Source: an uncultured Bacteroidales bacterium (lineage in GTDB: Bacteria; Bacteroidota; Bacteroidia; Bacteroidales; UBA932). Taken from it: a stretch of DNA of 10,514 nucleotides. A program made the position numbers and the translations under genes. The stretch covers positions 1 to 10,514 of the forward strand of contig CAKUYQ010000049.1 in the NCBI GenBank assembly GCA_934717185.1, given 5' to 3'. This document shows positions 6,622 through 10,514 of the stretch, one piece after another (within the stretch, counting starts at the first letter, position 1; each line of letters begins with the position of its first letter). The notes under the pieces are model-generated. The model was not told where the DNA came from. It did no database searches and saw nothing but the letters and a program-made list of their open reading frames with translations.

Positions 6622-7677
6622 TCAGATCTCCAATTGAATCTTTACAGACTCCTCATGTATGGTCTTCATTATATGGTTTACAAAATCCTCGCTCAACTCC
6701 AATTTGTTCCCTACTTTTGAGCGATTGGAAAGCAGTTGGTTATACCTGCCGCTTTGGAGCACCGGCATACCGTGTTCTTTCTTATAATTTCCAATCTTTC
6801 GTGAAACAGCCATACGCTTTGCCAACAGTGTAAGCAATTCCTCATCAAGCTCATCTATATTTGCCCTCCACGATTCCAAATCCTCTGTAACAGCTGCATT
6901 CTCTCTAATTACCAAATGTTTTAGTATAAAGCCCAAGGCATCCGGGGTTACCTGCTGCGCAGCATCACTCAAAGCCGAATCGGGGCAGCAGTGCGATTCA
7001 ATTATAAGGCCGTTAAAACTAAGATCCATAGATTGCTGGGATAGAGGGGCTATCAGCTCCCTACAACCACCCATGTGGCTTGGATCGCAAAAGATTGTAA
7101 GATTAGGAAATCTCCTTCTAAGCTCTATTGGGATAGACCAAAGTGGAACATTTCTATACAACTTTTTCTCATACGAACTAAAGCCCCTGTGAATAACGCC
7201 CAAATTCCTTATGCCGGCATTATACAATCTTTCCAAAGCACCAATCCATAGCTCTATATCGGGGTTCACCGGATTTTTTACAAGAACAGGAATGTCCGCC
7301 CCCTTTAAAGAATCCGCAAGCTCCTGCATCGCAAACGGGTTCGTTACGGTTCTTGCCCCTATCCATACCAAATCCACTCCACCTTTTACTACTTCCAACA
7401 CATGAGCAGGCGTTGCTACCTCCGTTGCCAGCAACATGCCGGTTCTCTCCTTAACCTCTTTTAACCAAGGAATTGCTACAGCTCCAACCCCTTCAAATCC
7501 GCCCGGTTTTGTACGTGGTTTCCATACCCCTGCTCTAAAAATCTTTATTCCCTGTGCTGATAATCCCATAGCCGTCTTTAAAACCTGTTCACGACTCTCT
7601 GCGCTGCATGGGCCTGCTATTACAAGCGGTCTTTTGCCGCTGTCTATACCTTTAATATCTAATTTTTGAATATCCAT
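6622..7677 (-). CDS. aroF: Bifunctional DAHP synthase / chorismate mutase
   Basis: The N-terminal domain (about 1-258) condenses phosphoenolpyruvate and erythrose 4-phosphate to DAHP, the entry step of the shikimate pathway. Motifs fit the class I-beta barrel: GPCSAES (22-28), KPRTKPGGFEG (53-63), and DPSHMGG (198-204, metal-ligand His). Residues about 266-351 are an AroQ-type chorismate mutase; aligned with the E. coli domain, Arg271, Arg288, Lys299, Arg311, Ser344 and Gln348 correspond to its Arg11, Arg28, Lys39, Arg51, Ser84 and Gln88. The same fusion order was studied in Prevotella nigrescens, where prephenate inhibits the synthase. ATG 7677 is chosen over 7731 because it has AGGGAG seven bases upstream and because homologues begin near it. 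It is the last gene of the pheA operon, 121 bp behind the aminotransferase. No terminator follows. Confidence 0.95.
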   Translation of the reverse strand: MDIQKLDIKGIDSGKRPLVIAGPCSAESREQVLKTAMGLSAQGIKIFRAGVWKPRTKPGGFEGVGAVAIPWLKEVKERTGMLLATEVATPAHVLEVVKGGVDLVWIGARTVTNPFAMQELADSLKGADIPVLVKNPVNPDIELWIGALERLYNAGIRNLGVIHRGFSSYEKKLYRNVPLWSIPIELRRRFPNLTIFCDPSHMGGCRELIAPLSQQSMDLSFNGLIIESHCCPDSALSDAAQQVTPDALGFILKHLVIRENAAVTEDLESWRANIDELDEELLTLLAKRMAVSRKIGNYKKEHGMPVLQSGRYNQLLSNRSKVGNKLELSEDFVNHIMKTIHEESVKIQLEI

Positions 7678-7747
7678 CTTTAATCTCCCTGTCTTATGAA
7701 ATTTTTGTAAGTTATTAAAACTTCTCCGCATAACACCAACAGGCTAT

Positions 7748-7759
7748 TTGTCGGGAAGC
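7748..7759. repeat. Single copy of the TTGTCGGGAAGC word in the aminotransferase-aroF gap
   Basis: Twelve bases identical to one arm of the inverted repeat after rpsI (5564-5575). It stands alone here, with no matching arm nearby. It is one of five copies of the 11-base word GCTTCCCGACA (either strand) between 5544 and 9376. Confidence 0.7.
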
Positions 7760-7766
7760 AAAATTA
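7759..7766 (-). promoter_or_regulatory. Possible internal -7 element ahead of aroF
   Basis: TAATTTTG on the minus strand matches TAnnTTTG and lies in the 121-bp gap between the aminotransferase and aroF. No TTTG is found 17-23 bases upstream, so an internal promoter is only a possibility. If used, it would give basal DAHP synthase expression independent of the Phe attenuator. Confidence 0.3.
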
Positions 7767-7798
7767 CCAATTATATTTTTATTTGTTTCTATTTCCAA

Positions 7799-9031
7799 TT
7801 ACTTGGGGAAACACCTATTTTTTAAACAGTTTTCCACTCTGCTGAGCGCCTTACAAAGCATCTCTTTATTGCAGCAGAGCGATATGCGCATATAGTTGTT
7901 GCCGTTACTGCCAAAAATAGCTCCCGGTGCCAAGAAAACGCCACACTCATAAAGCAGCCTGTTACATAGCTGTTTGGAGAGGGGTTCCGGATTATCTCCA
8001 TTGTAACTCCCTGTTATTTTTCCCCAAAGGAACAACCCTATCTGCCTGTTATCTGTCTTGCATCCTGCAGCTTCCAATATAGCACGAGCAACATCTCTCC
8101 TGCCGGCATAGACCTCATTCATCTTTTCATACCAACTGCGAGGAAGTTTAAGAGCCTCAACGGCCGCCAATTGCATTGGTCTGAACATTCCGGAATCCAT
8201 ATTGCTCTTTACCCTTAACACCCATTCTACATATTTTGGATTTGAGGCTAACATTCCAATTCTCCATCCCGGCATATTAGACGCCTTGCTCAATGAATTA
8301 AGCTCTATACAGCACTCCTTTGCTCCATCTATGCTTAATATGCTAAGAGGATTGTCATTAAGAATAAAGCTGTATGGGTTGTCGTGACAGATAATGATAT
8401 TCCATTTTCTGCCAAAAGCAACAATTCTCTCAAACAGTTCACGGCTTGCAGGCGCCCCGGTAGGCATATTCGGATAGTTGCACCACATAAGCTTTACGGC
8501 ATCTAAGTTTATTATACCCATCCTATGGCATTTCTCAAGAGAATCAAAATCTGGCCACCAGCCGTTATCCTCTACTAATGAATAGTTTATAATATTTGCA
8601 CCAACCAACTTGCTCACACTTGTATAGGTTGGATAACCCGGATTTGGCACCAACACTCCATCACCTTTATTTAAAAACGCCATTGAGATATGCATTATTC
8701 CCTCTTTACTGCCCATTAGAGGAAGTACCTCTCTGTCTGGATTGAGTTCAACCCCATACCATTTTCTATACCACTCTGCAAAAGCCCTTCTCAATTCGGG
8801 TATGCCAATGTATGGCTGGTAACCATGAACATTGCTCTTATGAGCCTCCCTGCAAAGCGACTCTATTACATTATCGTGCGGGGGGAGATCGGGGCTTCCT
8901 ATTCCAAGATTTATAATATCCTTCCCCTCTGCTCTCATTGCCGCTATCTCCTTTAGTTTTACAGAAAAATAGTACTCCTCAACATTTGAAATCCTGTCTG
9001 CAGGCCCAATATTTAATCTTTTCATTGTCAT
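7799..9031 (-). CDS. PLP-dependent aminotransferase of fold type I, probably acting on aromatic (or prephenate-derived) keto acids
   Basis: A 410-residue class I/II aminotransferase. Visible landmarks are GIGSPDLPP (43-51), GYQPYIGIPELR (70-81), the cofactor-positioning NYPNMPTGA (185-193), HDNPYSF (216-222, Asp217 to the pyridine nitrogen), NSLSK with the Schiff-base Lys249, Arg257, and the carboxylate-binding Arg382 in MRISLCC. The sequence resembles enzymes annotated as LL-diaminopimelate or aspartate aminotransferases in Bacteroidales. Its place between pheA and the DAHP synthase-chorismate mutase gene argues instead for transamination of phenylpyruvate, and perhaps hydroxyphenylpyruvate. 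Substrate specificity cannot be read from the motifs. The start at 9031 leaves 4 bp after the pheA stop; a second ATG at 9025 is also possible. Confidence 0.88.
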   Translation of the reverse strand: MTMKRLNIGPADRISNVEEYYFSVKLKEIAAMRAEGKDIINLGIGSPDLPPHDNVIESLCREAHKSNVHGYQPYIGIPELRRAFAEWYRKWYGVELNPDREVLPLMGSKEGIMHISMAFLNKGDGVLVPNPGYPTYTSVSKLVGANIINYSLVEDNGWWPDFDSLEKCHRMGIINLDAVKLMWCNYPNMPTGAPASRELFERIVAFGRKWNIIICHDNPYSFILNDNPLSILSIDGAKECCIELNSLSKASNMPGWRIGMLASNPKYVEWVLRVKSNMDSGMFRPMQLAAVEALKLPRSWYEKMNEVYAGRRDVARAILEAAGCKTDNRQIGLFLWGKITGSYNGDNPEPLSKQLCNRLLYECGVFLAPGAIFGSNGNNYMRISLCCNKEMLCKALSRVENCLKNRCFPK

Positions 9032-9035
9032 ATCA

Positions 9036-9980
9036 TTACAAATTAGAAATTCCCTTATATTCCTTGTATTCCCCCAATATGATAAGTTCGTTTGTAAGTG
9101 GTCTTATAGCCTCCAACGCCAATCTGTAACGATTGTAATCGTCAAAAACCAAATCTACATAAAACCTGTATTCCCACTCCCGTCCTATAATCGGAACAGA
9201 CTGTAACATTGTAAGATTCATATCATATATAGATAAAATGGACAATACTTTTGAAAGGCTTCCCGACAGGTGATCTACAGATATGACTATTGAGCTTTTA
9301 TTACAGTAACCTGCAGTAAAACCCTCTTTGCTGCTCTCTCTGCCTTCATTTTTTAATATCACCGAGCTTCCCGACACTTCGGACACTTCTGATGTTTCAG
9401 AGGTTTCAGAGGTCTCAGACGCTTCGGATGCTTCCAACAGCATAAATCTGGTAAAATTGCGTTTGTTGGTCTCTATTCCATCTATGAGAATATCTAAGCC
9501 GTACAGTTTAGCTGCAAACGACGGACAGATTGCTGCATGCCCTTTCAGCCCTGTTTGAGCTATCATCTTTGCACTTCCGGCTGTATCCTCCTGCTGTACA
9601 ATTTTCAGAATTGGATTTTTTGACAACAGGATATTAAGGTAATCCGAACATTGAAGCAATGCCATTGGGTGTGAGTCTACCTCTACTATATCATCTATCT
9701 TTGACCCCGGAAGTACCGCTAACGAATGCTTTATCCTTAATTTCCATTCCCCTACAACTTTAAGAGAATAATCCATAATGAGTTGATAATTGGGCAGAAT
9801 TGCACCGGCAATGGTATTCTCTATTGCCATTATGCCATGCGAACCACCGGCAACAGATTCCGCCAGATCTCTAAAGGTGGCACACTCCACAAGGTTGAAA
9901 TCCGAACCGTAAATACCGCATTCGGCAGCGGCTATATGATGGTTACACCCTTTTATTCCTTGAATTGCAACATTATCCAT
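9036..9980 (-). CDS. pheA: Prephenate dehydratase with C-terminal ACT domain
   Basis: The enzyme converts prephenate to phenylpyruvate, the committed step to phenylalanine. The catalytic domain (1-180) shows AIQGIKG (5-11), AIENTIAGAI (52-61), DSHPMALLQC (102-111), EDTAGSA (131-137) and NFTRF (175-179), whose Thr-Arg-Phe is the family's catalytic signature. An ACT domain (about 231-305, GSLSKVLSILSIYDMNLTML) should bind Phe for feedback inhibition. There is no chorismate mutase domain, unlike the enterobacterial P-protein; that activity is on the aroF product. Between the domains sits an unusual linker (183-228) with seven Glu-x-Ser repeats. I choose the ATG at 9980 (MDNVAIQG) over a GTG at 9986, as it matches the N-terminus of homologues. 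It is the first structural gene of the operon behind the attenuator at 10147-10290. Confidence 0.95.
   Translation of the reverse strand: MDNVAIQGIKGCNHHIAAAECGIYGSDFNLVECATFRDLAESVAGGSHGIMAIENTIAGAILPNYQLIMDYSLKVVGEWKLRIKHSLAVLPGSKIDDIVEVDSHPMALLQCSDYLNILLSKNPILKIVQQEDTAGSAKMIAQTGLKGHAAICPSFAAKLYGLDILIDGIETNKRNFTRFMLLEASEASETSETSETSEVSEVSGSSVILKNEGRESSKEGFTAGYCNKSSIVISVDHLSGSLSKVLSILSIYDMNLTMLQSVPIIGREWEYRFYVDLVFDDYNRYRLALEAIRPLTNELIILGEYKEYKGISNL
9372..9434 (-). repeat. 9-bp tandem repeat encoding (Glu-x-Ser)7 in the PheA linker
   Basis: Seven consecutive nine-base units encode EAS, EAS, ETS, ETS, ETS, EVS, EVS (residues 183-203), followed by GSS. Synonymous codons vary between units (tcc, tct, tca, tcg for Ser; gaa and gag for Glu), so the array is not a fresh slippage product. 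The frame is preserved through it. Confidence 0.9.
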
Positions 9981-10146
9981 AAACACATCATTATTTTTGG
10001 CGTTAGCGTTGGCGTTAATAAAGTTTATAGTTGAGAGTTTATAGTGTATAGATAGTGTTAAAGTTAACAGAGGTAAAGTTAAAAACTAATTTTTCTGAAA
10101 ACTACCAACTTACAACTGACTTAAAACTATAAACTATCATGGCTAT
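9981..10146 (-). other. A/T-rich leader segment between the attenuator and pheA
   Basis: These 166 bases hold no reading frame and no match to TAnnTTTG. Two small repeats are visible. A hexamer RGCGTT occurs three times in tandem at 9999-10016 on the plus strand. AGTTTATAGTT (10022-10032) is inverted as AACTATAAACT (10125-10135), which would let this part of the mRNA fold across about 90 bases. A/T-only words related to these also recur nearby (10038-10044). Function is unknown. Confidence 0.5.
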
Positions 10147-10183
10147 AAAAAAAGCCCCCGCTTATTTATTAAGCAGGAGCTTT
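10147..10183 (-). terminator. Attenuator (intrinsic terminator) upstream of pheA
   Basis: On the minus strand AAAGCTCCTGCTTA (10183-10170) pairs over all 14 bases, with two G-U pairs, with TAAGCGGGGGCTTT (10164-10151) around the loop ATAAA. The transcript then continues in U (seven in a row, 10153-10147). The plus-strand version has two mismatches and no T run, so the structure is built for minus-strand transcripts, i.e. for stopping transcription before pheA. It lies 35 bases after the leader-peptide stop codon. Confidence 0.92.
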
Positions 10184-10230
10184 AATATCTTTTAAAACAA
10201 ACCGTTCATTTTTCTACATCAAACTCCTGC
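10173..10230 (-). promoter_or_regulatory. Antiterminator pairing that competes with the attenuator
   Basis: GCAGGAGUUU (10230-10221), which codes for the last residues Ala-Gly-Val of the leader peptide and the first base of its stop codon, can pair over ten consecutive positions (one G-U) with AAGCUCCUGC (10182-10173), the 5' arm of the terminator. The two structures exclude each other. A ribosome stalled on the Phe codons leaves this segment free, so the antiterminator forms. A ribosome at the stop codon covers it, so the terminator forms. Confidence 0.85.
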
Positions 10231-10290
10231 TCTTATCATACGATAAAAGTAAAAGAAAAAGAAGAAGAAAAATGAAAATGTTCTGTTCAT
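10219..10290 (-). CDS. pheL: Phenylalanine-rich leader peptide of the pheA operon
   Basis: A 23-codon reading frame with ATG at 10290 and TGA at 10221-10219. It encodes nine Phe and two Tyr; residues 5-15 are FSFFFFFFFYF and residue 16 is Tyr. Both Phe codons, TTT and TTC, are used. It is too short for routine gene calling. A promoter lies about 80 bases upstream and a terminator/antiterminator pair follows, the arrangement of amino acid biosynthetic leader peptides such as enterobacterial pheL. The sequence is not obviously homologous to E. coli pheL, so the symbol is given by role. The last Phe codon ends 15 bases before the antiterminator arm, so a stalled ribosome would leave that arm exposed. 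The A-rich ATTGAAAACA before the ATG fits Bacteroidota translation starts without Shine-Dalgarno pairing. The peptide itself is probably of no further use to the cell. Confidence 0.9.
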   Translation of the reverse strand: MNRTFSFFFFFFFYFYRMIRAGV

Positions 10291-10311
10291 TGTTTTCAAT
10301 TTTGTAACCTT

Positions 10312-10346
10312 AAAAGGTGGCGGGAAACTACCCCCCACACCCTTTT
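10312..10346 (-). promoter_or_regulatory. GC-rich hairpin at the 5' end of the pheA leader RNA
   Basis: On the minus strand AAAAGG-G-TG (10346-10338) can pair with CACCTTTT (10319-10312), with one bulged G, and an inner GGG/CCC pairing adds stability. It sits between the promoter and the leader-peptide start codon. It could act as a pause hairpin that lets the first ribosome catch up with RNA polymerase, or merely protect the 5' end. Its role is inferred from position only. Confidence 0.5.
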
Positions 10347-10373
10347 GCTAACCTATGTCATTATTTAACGGTG

Positions 10374-10406
10374 CAAAGGTAGCCGTTTTATTATAGAGTA
10401 TTCAAA
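10374..10406 (-). promoter_or_regulatory. Promoter of the pheA attenuator and operon
   Basis: TTTG (10406-10403) is followed after 21 bases by TACCTTTG (10381-10374), a full match to the Bacteroidota TTTG/TAnnTTTG pattern. Transcription should start near 10368, about 78 bases before the leader-peptide ATG, giving a terminated leader RNA of roughly 220 bases. Confidence 0.8.
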
Positions 10407-10514
10407 AGGAAGCTCTCTTGCAACAATAACTTAACTGAAACGGAAGTTTGACACTTTGTCGGGAATAAAAATAATGTAAATAATTGTGATAAAATATTTT
10501 GTATTGTCAAATTT
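10407..10514. other. A/T-rich sequence right of the pheA promoter
   Basis: No gene is recognisable in these last 108 bases. TTTGACA (10447-10453) is inverted as TGTCAAA (10505-10511), and a partial copy of the recurrent word, TTGTCGGGAA, lies at 10456-10465. The window ends before any further gene. Confidence 0.4.

Noticed and set aside
7678..7731. N-terminal extension of the DAHP synthase-chorismate mutase from ATG 7731
   Set aside because: The added 18 residues do not fit homologues, and an AGGGAG motif sits seven bases before the ATG at 7677.
9328..9558. Plus-strand reading frame with Asp/Ser/Val-rich repeats
   Set aside because: It is the antisense reading of the Glu-x-Ser repeat and its surroundings in pheA, which is clearly the coding strand.

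Overview
The window looks like an ordinary chromosomal segment of a member of the Bacteroidota, most likely Bacteroidales. Four things point that way. The ribosomal proteins, PfkA and EF-Ts read like Bacteroidales homologues. DAHP synthase carries chorismate mutase as a C-terminal fusion. Several genes are preceded by the Bacteroidota-type promoter (TTTG, about 19-21 bp, TAnnTTTG). Start codons mostly lie behind A/T-rich stretches rather than Shine-Dalgarno sites. No IS element, prophage, tRNA, rRNA or CRISPR array is visible.

Layout, left to right. At 1-35 there is a terminator hairpin. At 165-1910 (minus) lies a membrane-spanning regulator with a periplasmic helical-repeat sensor and a cytoplasmic AraC-type DNA-binding domain. 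A divergent intergenic region separates it from pfkA (2262-3248, plus), which ends in a clean terminator. The 290 bp between pfkA and tsf holds a 30-bp direct repeat, the terminator of tsf and a large imperfect palindrome reaching into the tsf stop codon. A minus-strand translation cluster follows in the order rplM, rpsI, rpsB, tsf (6485 down to 3540), with a 235-bp structured gap between rpsI and rpsB. Immediately upstream on the same strand is an aromatic amino acid operon: pheA (prephenate dehydratase), an aminotransferase, and a DAHP synthase-chorismate mutase fusion (9980 down to 6622).

The most notable find is ahead of pheA. The minus strand carries a Bacteroidota-type promoter (10374-10406) and a 23-codon leader peptide gene (10219-10290) with nine Phe and two Tyr codons, seven of the Phe codons consecutive. 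Next comes a strong intrinsic terminator (10147-10183) whose 5' arm can instead pair over 10 bp with the end of the leader gene. This is the complete architecture of a ribosome-mediated phenylalanine attenuator, analogous to pheL of enterobacteria but not homologous in sequence. It would control entry into the shikimate pathway (DAHP synthase), the branch point (chorismate mutase) and the Phe branch (dehydratase, aminotransferase) as one unit. No tyrA is present beside the operon, which fits a Phe-biased control signal.

Other points of interest are a 7-unit Glu-x-Ser repeat in the linker of PheA, an 11-bp word (GCTTCCCGACA) present five times including as an inverted pair after rpsI, and the lack of any terminator between the aromatic operon and the ribosomal cluster.
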